This document shows positions 14,841-21,378 of a stretch of 27,006 bases of DNA, one piece after another (position 1 is the first letter of the stretch; every line of letters begins with the position of its first letter). Both the position numbers and the translations under genes were made by a program. The notes beneath the pieces are model-generated. The model was not told where the DNA came from and searched no databases. It was given only the letters and a program-made list of their open reading frames with translations. The stretch lies in IMG/VR virus record IMGVR_UViG_3300007516_000116, positions 1 to 27,006 of that record, one strand, 5' to 3'. This DNA comes from a virus.

Positions 14841-14901
14841 TTCCCGCGGGCCGAGAAAACCGGTGCATTTGCTAAACTATCGAGATAATTTTCAATCATG
14901 A
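14830..14901 (+). CDS. Possible 23-aa mini-gene
   Basis: ATG 14830 has GAAGAGG 10 nt upstream and the frame encodes MQRNSRGPRKPVHLLNYRDN plus FQS, a basic peptide. It overlaps the end of the tube-like gene by 11 nt, and its TGA overlaps the next ATG (ATGA at 14898). It fills an otherwise empty 57-nt gap. It could be a real peptide, or a coupling ORF that brings ribosomes to the 95-aa gene, which has no good ribosome site. Too short to judge by composition. Confidence 0.35.
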   Translation: MQRNSRGPRKPVHLLNYRDNFQS

Positions 14902-15185
14902 TATACAAAGTAATACCACAAGTTGAATTTGATCGAGCAGTTCAGCGCATTCTAAGTGTAGGACTCAGTCGAGCTCCTGCTGAAAACATTGCGATTGCAC
15001 TATGGCATGCCAGCATTGACCTAGGTTTAAATTTTAAAGTGTTAATTGATACCACTACATCATCAGGCAATCTGGAAGTCATGCAGGATGTACTTGATAG
15101 AATTAATTTAAATCTATCGGATACAATTCGTTATTATAAAGTGCAGCCAATTGTAACAAGTCCCATCGTTGCCCGGGAATTTTAA
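14898..15185 (+). CDS. Unknown protein, 95 aa
   Basis: MIYKVIPQVEFDRAVQRILSV starts a compact, mostly helical protein ending in VQPIVTSPIVAREF. No signal, membrane segment or catalytic motif is visible. Its stop overlaps the ATG of gp4 by one base (TAATG). Placement between tail tube and head-completion genes suggests a morphogenesis role, but this is only context. No strong Shine-Dalgarno is visible; translation may be coupled to the mini-ORF at 14830. Confidence 0.7.
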   Translation: MIYKVIPQVEFDRAVQRILSVGLSRAPAENIAIALWHASIDLGLNFKVLIDTTTSSGNLEVMQDVLDRINLNLSDTIRYYKVQPIVTSPIVAREF

Positions 15186-15646
15186 TGGCTGCTAACTACG
15201 CTCAAGGGGCGTACACCGTAATAAATCCAGAAAAGTACATTGGCACCGGGGTTCCGAAATATCGTAGCGGGTGGGAACTCACTTTTATGAGATTCTGCGA
15301 CAACCATCCAGGCGTTATTAGTTGGGGTTCAGAAGTAGTTCGGATTCCATACAAAAATCCCTTCACTGGTAAAGACACATTTTATGTACCTGATTTTCTA
15401 GTCACATATCAACGCAACGGTGTTAAGATTGCCGAGTTGATAGAGATCAAGCCCAAAGCCCAGGCGGTAATGGAACTTGCCCGCAGTCAAGCCGAGAAAA
15501 TGGCAGTTGTTTTAAACATGGTAAAATGGCAAGCTGCTCGTATATGGTGTAAGAGAATGGGAGCCACTTTCAAAATTCTCACCGAGGACGATCTGTTTAA
15601 CAATGCAAACCCATCCCGCAAGGCACCAAAGAAGCGTAGAAAATAG
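15185..15646 (+). CDS. 4: Head completion protein, T4 gp4-like nuclease fold
   Basis: The 153-aa protein matches the pattern of T4 gp4 (also called gp50): YRSGWELTFMRFCD (26-39), ISWGSEVVRIPYKNPFTGK (45-63), YVPDFLVTY and ELIEIKPKAQ (84-93). Glu31, Asp70 and Glu87-Ile-Lys89 form a PD-(D/E)xK-like set, related to TnsA-type nucleases. In T4, gp4 acts with gp2 and gp13/14 to finish the DNA-filled head. The C-terminus is very basic (KAPKKRRK). The ATG overlaps the previous stop and a late-type motif for gp16 follows directly. Confidence 0.85.
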   Translation: MAANYAQGAYTVINPEKYIGTGVPKYRSGWELTFMRFCDNHPGVISWGSEVVRIPYKNPFTGKDTFYVPDFLVTYQRNGVKIAELIEIKPKAQAVMELARSQAEKMAVVLNMVKWQAARIWCKRMGATFKILTEDDLFNNANPSRKAPKKRRK

Positions 15647-15647
15647 T

Positions 15648-15655
15648 CATAAATA
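15648..15655 (+). promoter_or_regulatory. T4-like late promoter motif CATAAATA abutting the gp16 ATG
   Basis: CATAAATA is followed by only AAGT before ATG 15660 and there is no Shine-Dalgarno, so a transcript from here would begin at or inside the start codon. Confidence 0.5.
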
Positions 15656-15659
15656 AAGT

Positions 15660-16163
15660 ATGACTAAAACGCTCGAGTCTTTTTTCGGTTTTGACACGCC
15701 GCCTGAAGATCCACCAACCATACAACCCATTGAAGCTCAAGAAGCCAACCTTAACACGCCCATAGTGTCACATGTAACCGTCGATATGGGGAACCGTGTA
15801 GACATCGCGCTGCCCACGGTAACTGACATGGAATCGTCCGAGCGTGAACTTGATGAACTTGCGGTAATGGCAAAGGACCAAAGTGAGCGACTTATGGATC
15901 TGGGATTTAACGTTGACGACAGAAATGCTGGGTTAATATTCACTGTAGCAGCACAATTACTAAACACCGCAGTCGCTGCAAGAACATCAAAGCTTGACAA
16001 GAAACTAAAGATGATCAAGTTGCAATTGCTCAAGGCTAAACTTGATTCTGATAAAAAAGAAGCCCCAAATGTTAATGTAGTCGATGCAACTGAGGTCGGA
16101 TTTACCGGAAATCGCAACGATATTGTCAAAGCCATCCTAAACGGCGTGGGTCAGCATAAATAG
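15660..16163 (+). CDS. 16: Terminase small subunit, T4 gp16-like
   Basis: The 167-aa length is that of gp16 (164 aa in T4). A disordered acidic start (LESFFGFDTPPEDPPTIQP) is followed by a predicted coiled coil: ERELDELAVMAKDQSERLMD (about residues 60-79), FTVAAQLLNTAVAARTSKLD and KKLKMIKLQLLKAKLD, then a flexible end with VDATEVGFTGNRND. The central coiled coil builds the ring that recognises DNA and regulates gp17 in T4. The identification rests on this architecture and on synteny with gp4 and gp17. Unlike in T4, where 16 and 17 are adjacent, two other genes lie between. No Shine-Dalgarno is seen and a late-type motif ends 4 nt before the ATG. Confidence 0.75.
   Translation: MTKTLESFFGFDTPPEDPPTIQPIEAQEANLNTPIVSHVTVDMGNRVDIALPTVTDMESSERELDELAVMAKDQSERLMDLGFNVDDRNAGLIFTVAAQLLNTAVAARTSKLDKKLKMIKLQLLKAKLDSDKKEAPNVNVVDATEVGFTGNRNDIVKAILNGVGQHK
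16155..16162 (+). promoter_or_regulatory. T4-like late promoter motif CATAAATA overlapping the gp16 stop
   Basis: The last gp16 codons CAT AAA TAG contain CATAAATA. A 21-nt leader with GAGG (16171-16174) leads to ATG 16184. Confidence 0.5.
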
Positions 16164-16183
16164 TATTATCGAGGATTTACAAA

Positions 16184-16801
16184 ATGCCCACATTATTAGA
16201 ATATATTAACCAACTACAGCGAGAACATCGCTTTCGCATCAAGATGGTGTTTCCACCATCAGACAAGCAGCTTGAAACCATAGAGCGTCATCTTAAGAAA
16301 TATGATGCCCTTGAAGTAGGCCGCCCGGAAAAACTGATGTTACAAGCTATTCCAATGGATTTCCCACAACATGGGGGACACGAAATTGTTATAGTAGACA
16401 TTGTAACACGCTTACCAATCAGCCCCCATATGCTGGAAGCAGAGTTACGAACATTACTTGGAGCAGCCGAAGGCACGCTCAAGGTATTTGGGCGTGACGA
16501 GCCAGTACAAAAGGAAATCGAGAAAGAGCCAAATAATAGCCCGTATGAAGTTAAGACAGGCGAAGACTATCGTGCTAACGAAGCTAACACAGCAAAGGCA
16601 GATGATGCCTCTGGTGATAAGTTTAATCAAAGCATGTTAAAGGATCTTGACACTGCCAACAAAGAACGGAAAGATTCAATTAGAAAGCCATTTACCAAGA
16701 CAACAAGTGGCCCAAGTTTCGACGAGACAAAGGATGGACAAACCAGCCCTATTGGGACACGCAAACAAACCATCCCTAACCCACGCAAAGGAGCAAAATA
16801 A
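16184..16801 (+). CDS. Unknown protein, 205 aa, between gp16 and gp17
   Basis: GAGG lies 9 nt before ATG 16184. The first ~105 residues look folded: LEYINQLQREHRFRIKMVFP, QLETIERHLKKYDALEVGRP and GGHEIVIVDIVTRLPISPHM. The rest is polar and disordered (PNNSPYEVKTGEDYRANEAN and similar), ending PNPRKGAK. No catalytic motif is seen and I do not recognise the family. The last base overlaps the next ATG (TAATG), so the 205-aa and 663-aa proteins are probably made together. Head or packaging assembly is a reasonable inference from location only. Confidence 0.75.
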   Translation: MPTLLEYINQLQREHRFRIKMVFPPSDKQLETIERHLKKYDALEVGRPEKLMLQAIPMDFPQHGGHEIVIVDIVTRLPISPHMLEAELRTLLGAAEGTLKVFGRDEPVQKEIEKEPNNSPYEVKTGEDYRANEANTAKADDASGDKFNQSMLKDLDTANKERKDSIRKPFTKTTSGPSFDETKDGQTSPIGTRKQTIPNPRKGAK

Positions 16802-18792
16802 TGAGCAAGCAAACAACAAACGAAGGCATCCGTTTAACGAAAGAAGGCCTGGACAATGCAGCATACGGTGCTATGCCCGGAGAACAAGATGGCGGAGCAA
16901 TGACAGTATCAATTAGTATGCCAGGCAAGAATATCAGCGTTACAACTGACTCTGCTGATGAGATTGGACAAATTCTAAAGCTTGCTGGCATTGATGTTGG
17001 CGCTCCATCAGCTGTAGATCCTGTCCAATCAGTTGAAGACCCAGTGTCATACATTGGTGTTGGTTCCGAAGGCGAACCAAGTGTTCCAGAACACCCAACG
17101 GTAGATGCACCGTGCGACATGAGCACCGGAGCAGAAGCAACAGGTCCAGAACTTGCAGTTATGGTCAACCCATTGCAATTAGAATTAGAGATGATTAAGA
17201 AGTTGGCAGGCATTCAAACTCCTGTCGTTAACAGTGAAACACCAGCCCTGGCTGGAGAAGAAGCTCCAGCCACTGATGATGAAGAAGAGAACGCAGTTAA
17301 AGAAGAGCCAAACGATCCTGCATTTGATAAAGATCCGAGTAACCAATTTGGTGCAAGTGCTGTACTTGGCGACGAATATGAAGAAGAACAAGATTGGCAT
17401 GACAAAGACGGCAATGTAGATCCAAACGGTGCCCACGATGCAGGCGGTCATTATGATGCCGAACGCGATGCAGATAAGGGCGACGACAGAGTAAAAGAAG
17501 CCACCGATGCAGGCGAAGAAGATGACGCAGACCAATGGTATGACAAAGACGGCAATGTAGACGCAAATGGCCACTACGACGCTGGCGGCCATTATTATGC
17601 AGAACGTGCTGCCGATGAAGACCAATACAATAAAGATGTAAGCGAAACAATTGCGCGTCTGACACAGCTATCAGGCATCCAAGAATCTAAGTGGTTGGCA
17701 AAAGGTATCGTAGGCGAAGCAAAGGATAAAGTGCCAAATGCATTTAGCAAAGACTACAAAAGCGAGATTCCTAAAAAGCCCGGCGAACTTACTGGGCATG
17801 ATTCAAAGAAAATCTCCACTGGCACTGTGTACACAAAGAAACATGGCAAAGATGTCAAGGAAAGTAATAAGCCCGACTTCCTGGACATCGACAAAGATGG
17901 TGACAAGAAAGAAGATTTCAAGAAAGCCGTTAAAGATAAAGTGGTCAAAGAAGTATCTGAATCAGAACGCATCCTTCAACTTGCATTGGGTGAAGGACGA
18001 TTCGCTAATGCCCCAGATGGTGCAAAAGGTGAACCAGAATACTACGGTAGTTTGCCAAGTGCACCGGGCAAAGGCGCGGGCGACAAAGAATTCGGACAAA
18101 ACCGAGCTCCTGGGCAAGGCGAGAATCCAATGGGTGAAAGCACCATTGAAGAACAATTTGCAACAGCAATGGGCGAATATCGTAAGTTTGTAGCTGAAAG
18201 CATTGCCACAATGAATGAAGGCAAGGTTAAAGAGTTGTCAATGGATATGCGCGAACTGTCACCGCAAGCCTTTAAGGCAAAATACAAAGCTACAAAGGCA
18301 GAAATGTCGGACAATAGTCGCAAGCCAGTTACTCCTGCTGATAAGGCAAAGCCAGTAACTGAAGCAACCACTACTGAGTACGGCGTATTCCAAACTGGTG
18401 GTAGCGTTGGTGAAAAGAATGATAAGCCCACTAAAACATTTGACTCTAAAGAAGATGCTCAAGCATACGCTAAACGTTGCAATGCTGCATTATCTAAGGG
18501 CGAAAAAGGCTACTATGGTCTCAAGTATGTAGTAAGAGCAATCAAGGAAGATGTTTCAGAATCTGAAGAACTAAACGAACTAAGTCCAAAAACCCTTGGC
18601 TCCTATGTAAAGAAAGCCGCTGGTGATGCAAAATCTCTCGGGTATAATGCTGGTGCCGCAGATTGGGGCGGCGATGAAGGCCCGGGCAAGCATCCATCTA
18701 AAAAATCATGGGCGGGTAGCGCCTCTGATGATAAAGCTCATAGTCGCCTTAAAGGTGTTTCCAGAGCAGTTGATAAACTTACCGCAAAGTAA
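16801..18792 (+). CDS. Large acidic repeat protein, 663 aa, putative head-associated
   Basis: AAAGGA precedes the ATG, which overlaps the previous stop. The protein is acidic and low-complexity. Visible parts: three short LAGI-type motifs (QILKLAGI near residue 57, MIKKLAGIQ near 131, RLTQLSGIQES near 286); two copies of a D-x-D-G-N-x-D unit (DKDGNVDPNG at 201, DKDGNVDANG at 248, each followed by DAGGHY); an EF-hand-like DIDKDGDKKEDF at 362-373; a folded piece YGVFQTGG...DAQAYAKRC; and LNELSPKTLGSYVKKAAGDA near the end. The SPKTLGSYVKKA motif recurs in marine T4-like phage proteins near head genes. Calcium binding and a prohead-core or internal-head role are inferences. It separates gp16 from gp17, unlike T4. 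Confidence 0.72.
   Translation: MSKQTTNEGIRLTKEGLDNAAYGAMPGEQDGGAMTVSISMPGKNISVTTDSADEIGQILKLAGIDVGAPSAVDPVQSVEDPVSYIGVGSEGEPSVPEHPTVDAPCDMSTGAEATGPELAVMVNPLQLELEMIKKLAGIQTPVVNSETPALAGEEAPATDDEEENAVKEEPNDPAFDKDPSNQFGASAVLGDEYEEEQDWHDKDGNVDPNGAHDAGGHYDAERDADKGDDRVKEATDAGEEDDADQWYDKDGNVDANGHYDAGGHYYAERAADEDQYNKDVSETIARLTQLSGIQESKWLAKGIVGEAKDKVPNAFSKDYKSEIPKKPGELTGHDSKKISTGTVYTKKHGKDVKESNKPDFLDIDKDGDKKEDFKKAVKDKVVKEVSESERILQLALGEGRFANAPDGAKGEPEYYGSLPSAPGKGAGDKEFGQNRAPGQGENPMGESTIEEQFATAMGEYRKFVAESIATMNEGKVKELSMDMRELSPQAFKAKYKATKAEMSDNSRKPVTPADKAKPVTEATTTEYGVFQTGGSVGEKNDKPTKTFDSKEDAQAYAKRCNAALSKGEKGYYGLKYVVRAIKEDVSESEELNELSPKTLGSYVKKAAGDAKSLGYNAGAADWGGDEGPGKHPSKKSWAGSASDDKAHSRLKGVSRAVDKLTAK
17393..17620 (+). 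repeat. Two copies of a Gly/Asp-rich segment in the 663-aa gene
   Basis: Segments starting near 17393 and 17533 (140 nt apart) both encode W-(H/Y)-DKDGNVD, then NG, DAGGHY and AER. They share long runs of identical bases, so they look like an internal duplication that has since diverged. Confidence 0.8.
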
Positions 18793-18800
18793 GAGGGTAA

Positions 18801-20381
18801 ATGGCTTTAGTAAACACATTCATTAAGCCGCCATTTCAGATTGAAAAGTTCAGCGATGTTCAAATCGCTGAACTTTCAAAATGCGCTTTAGATCCAGTTT
18901 ATTTTATCGACACCTACTGTTGGGTACAGCATGCCACATTAGGTAAAGTAAAATTTAAACTTTACGATTATCAACGCGAACTCATTGAGTGCTACCACAA
19001 TAATCGCTATTCTGTAAATCTACTTGGAAGGCAGATGGGTAAAACGGCCTGCGCCGCTGCATATCTTGTATGGTATGCAATGTTCATCGCTGACAGTACT
19101 ATTCTAATCGCAGCCCACAAGTACACCGGCGCTCAAGAAATTATGCAAAGGGTACGTTACACATATGAAACATTACCATCCTGGCTGAAATCAGGCGCTA
19201 CAAGTTATAACAAGGGCAGTATCGACTTTGACAACGGCTCTCGTATCTTGTCAGCAACCACAACCGAAACAACAGCGCGGGGCATGTCACTTTCGCTAAT
19301 CTACTTAGATGAGTTTGCATTCGTCAAGCCGCGTATAGCAACAGAATTTTGGACATCAATCTCCCCTACATTGTCAACTGGCGGTAAGTGTATTATTACC
19401 AGTACGCCAAATCAAGATGACGATCAATTTGCCCGCATTTGGAAAGATGCAATACGCAAGGAAGACGAGTTTGGCAATCAAACCCGCACCGTTGGTCGCA
19501 ATGGGTTTGCTTCTATTAAATTTATTTGGAGCCACCATCCAGATCGTGACGAAGAGTGGGCAAATACCGAGCGGATCAAAATCGGCGCAGAACGATTTCT
19601 GCGGGAACACGAAGGCGAATTCATCATTGCAGATGAGACACTTGTTTCCCCAATGAAGTTAGTAACAATGGAAGGCTCCGAACCCACAAATAAAATGGGG
19701 CAGGTACGTGTGTATTCGTACCCACAACCCGGCGAAACATTTGTATTAGGATGGGATCCAAGCCTTGGCACAGGCGGCGATCCTTCAGCTATTCAAGTAT
19801 TTAGATTACCCGATCTAGTACAGGTTGCAGAGTGGCAACATAATAAAACCGACATGACGGGGCAGTTGCGCACCCTAGTTGCTATCCTAAAATGGATACA
19901 AACTGAATCAAAGAATAACAGCGAGATATATTGGTCCGTGGAAAACAATACCATCGGTGAAGCAGCATTGATGGCAATTCGTGAATTTGGCGAACAAAAT
20001 ATACCAGGGACCTTTGTACAGGAAGTACGAAGACCTGGGCAGAACAGAGGACGTCGTGGCTTTAACACTTCACACAAAACGAAACTAACGGGTTGCATGA
20101 GATTAAAGAGCTATGTCGAAGGCGACAAGATGACTATTAAGAGTCACAACCTATTACGCGAACTGAAAAACTTCATTGCCCGCGGCCCAAGTTTTGCCGC
20201 CAAAGATGGTGAAACGGATGATTTAGTTATGGCAACAATATTAGTACTACGCATGGTGGAAGTTATAATGTCATGGGACAAGGTTGTTTACGACAGGCTT
20301 ATAAATTCCGGTGCAGATCTGATTTTAAAACCAATGCCAATTGGCTGGTCGGCTGGTTATAGTGGTACTTTGACTAAATAG
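18801..20381 (+). CDS. 17: Terminase large subunit (packaging ATPase/nuclease), T4 gp17-like
   Basis: All main motor parts are present in the 526 aa. The ATPase half has Walker A GRQMGKT (76-82), Walker B LIYLDE (166-171) and the coupling motif TSTPN (200-204). The nuclease half has WDPSLGTGGDPSA (Asp319), SVENNTIGEA (Glu381) and ETDDLVMA (Asp473/474), the RNase H-like acidic triad that cuts concatemeric DNA. T4 gp17 is 610 aa; the difference lies mainly in the termini. It acts at the portal of the prohead. AGAGGG lies 6-7 nt before ATG 18801. The stop (ACT AAA TAG) forms part of a late-type motif and of the cassette shared with the GIY-YIG gene copy 2. Confidence 0.95.
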   Translation: MALVNTFIKPPFQIEKFSDVQIAELSKCALDPVYFIDTYCWVQHATLGKVKFKLYDYQRELIECYHNNRYSVNLLGRQMGKTACAAAYLVWYAMFIADSTILIAAHKYTGAQEIMQRVRYTYETLPSWLKSGATSYNKGSIDFDNGSRILSATTTETTARGMSLSLIYLDEFAFVKPRIATEFWTSISPTLSTGGKCIITSTPNQDDDQFARIWKDAIRKEDEFGNQTRTVGRNGFASIKFIWSHHPDRDEEWANTERIKIGAERFLREHEGEFIIADETLVSPMKLVTMEGSEPTNKMGQVRVYSYPQPGETFVLGWDPSLGTGGDPSAIQVFRLPDLVQVAEWQHNKTDMTGQLRTLVAILKWIQTESKNNSEIYWSVENNTIGEAALMAIREFGEQNIPGTFVQEVRRPGQNRGRRGFNTSHKTKLTGCMRLKSYVEGDKMTIKSHNLLRELKNFIARGPSFAAKDGETDDLVMATILVLRMVEVIMSWDKVVYDRLINSGADLILKPMPIGWSAGYSGTLTK

Positions 20382-20456
20382 AATAGGTGACAGCCACGGT
20401 ATGCAACTACCCGCTGTCATTAGTCAACCCACTCTAAGGATTATATGACCAACAAA
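20371..20456 (+). repeat. Shared endonuclease 5' cassette, copy B (late-type motif, hairpin, RBS, MTNK)
   Basis: An 86-nt segment matches the minus-strand region 9652-9735. It can fold with TTGACTAA (20370-20377) against TTAGTCAA (20420-20427) and TGACAGC (20388-20394) against GCTGTCA (20413-20419), leaving a 10-nt bulge. AAGGA (20436-20440) and ATGACCAACAAA follow. Copy B starts inside the last codons of gp17. Confidence 0.88.
20374..20380 (+). promoter_or_regulatory. T4-like late promoter motif CTAAATA overlapping the gp17 stop
   Basis: CTAAATA lies in ACT AAA TAG at the end of gp17 and in the 5' arm of the cassette hairpin, 64 nt before the GIY-YIG start. RNA starting near 20387 would keep only the inner stem of the hairpin. 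Confidence 0.5.
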
Positions 20457-21299
20457 ACTACTTATCTAGCACCGCCATACGTTTACCGAATTGATCATCC
20501 AATATCCGGCGAATTCTACGTTGGTTACCGAAAAGCCAACAAATTGCCAGCAATAGAAGATTTTGGCCACGTTTACAAAACTAGCAGCAAACTGCTAACG
20601 CATCCTTTTGACGAATATACACACATGTTATTAGCTGAATTTTTCACCGAAACAGCAAGCGAAGACGCATATGACTTTGAACAGCTAACTATTTTTGAAA
20701 ACTGGAACAATCCATCACTTGCTAATAAATCATGTTTTCATGGAAAAGGACGATTTAGGAATAACGGTCATTCACAAGAAACTCGTCAAAAGATAAAGGA
20801 AGCTAGAAAGAATCAATCGCCCTTCACCGACGCAACCCGTCAAAAGATAAAGGAAGCTAGAAAGAATCAATCGCCCTTCACCGACGCAACCCGCCAAAAG
20901 ATGAGTGATGCTAACAAGAGGCGGCCACCTATAACTGAAGAAACAAGGCAGAAGTTAAGAGACGGCCATAAGAATATGTCTGCGGAAATTAAGCAGAAGT
21001 TGAAACTTAAACAAGCCAATCGCCCACCTATAACTGAAGAAACAAGGAAAAAGTTAAGTGATTCTGCCATTGGTAGAGTTAGGTCAGCAGAATCTATACG
21101 GAAGACTACTGAAGCAAATACAGGGCGAAAAGATTCGCCAGAAACGTGCCTGGCTAAAAGTATTGCTGGCAAAAACCGATTTAAAAACAGTGGAGGCCAC
21201 TCTGAAGAAACCATACAAAAGATGTGTAAATCACAATCAAATCGTTCAGAGGTAACCCTGGCTAGAATGAGAGCCGCGCAAAAAATCGACCACCTATAA
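20445..21299 (+). CDS. GIY-YIG-like homing endonuclease with NUMOD3 repeats (copy 3), apparent C-terminal frameshift
   Basis: AAGGA precedes ATG 20445. The 284-aa product has a variant GIY-YIG domain: PYVYRIDHPISGEFYVGYRK (residues 9-28), a later FEQLTIFENW with a possible catalytic Glu, and NKSCFHGKG. It differs strongly from copies 1 and 2 beyond the first four residues (MTNK). At least seven NUMOD3-type repeats follow (RQKIKEARKNQSPFTDAT twice, RQKMSDANKRRPPITEET and others). The frame stops at 21299, but just before it, at an A6 run (21280-21285), the -1 frame continues the repeat pattern (NRPPITEETRLKMRNAQLNR) to a stop at 21370. The gene is directly after gp17, a typical free-standing homing site. 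Confidence 0.82.
   Translation: MTNKTTYLAPPYVYRIDHPISGEFYVGYRKANKLPAIEDFGHVYKTSSKLLTHPFDEYTHMLLAEFFTETASEDAYDFEQLTIFENWNNPSLANKSCFHGKGRFRNNGHSQETRQKIKEARKNQSPFTDATRQKIKEARKNQSPFTDATRQKMSDANKRRPPITEETRQKLRDGHKNMSAEIKQKLKLKQANRPPITEETRKKLSDSAIGRVRSAESIRKTTEANTGRKDSPETCLAKSIAGKNRFKNSGGHSEETIQKMCKSQSNRSEVTLARMRAAQKIDHL
20784..20891 (+). repeat. Exact 54-bp tandem duplication in the NUMOD3 region
   Basis: Two identical 54-bp units (20784-20837 and 20838-20891) encode RQKIKEARKNQSPFTDAT twice. Being identical, the duplication must be recent compared with the other, diverged NUMOD3 repeats in the gene. Confidence 0.95.
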
Positions 21300-21370
21300 C
21301 TGAAGAAACAAGGCTGAAGATGCGCAACGCACAGTTAAATCGTCAACCACGCACACCCATAATCGACTAA
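21286..21370 (+). pseudogene. Out-of-frame C-terminal remnant of the third GIY-YIG gene
   Basis: After the A6 run at 21280-21285 the -1 frame reads NRPPITEETRLKMRNAQLNR, then QPRTPIID and TAA at 21368-21370. Its DNA contains CCACCTATAACTGAAGAAAC, present in frame twice earlier in the same gene (near 20924 and 21024). One missing A in the run would explain the break. Confidence 0.75.
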
Positions 21371-21373
21371 ATA
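21367..21373 (+). promoter_or_regulatory. T4-like late promoter motif CTAAATA abutting the 285-aa gene
   Basis: CTAAATA is followed by 5 nt (ACTAT) and ATG 21379, with no Shine-Dalgarno. It overlaps the out-of-frame stop of the endonuclease remnant. Confidence 0.45.
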
Positions 21374-21378
21374 ACTAT

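Noticed and set aside
17185-17665. Minus-strand frames opposite the 663-aa gene, some hydrophobic like membrane proteins
   Set aside because: They are shadows of an acidic, low-complexity gene: antisense Asp/Glu codons read as Val/Ile/Phe/Leu, and no start signals are present.
20784-21060. Possible CRISPR or satellite array
   Set aside because: The 54-bp duplication and weaker copies keep a protein frame and NUMOD3 pattern.
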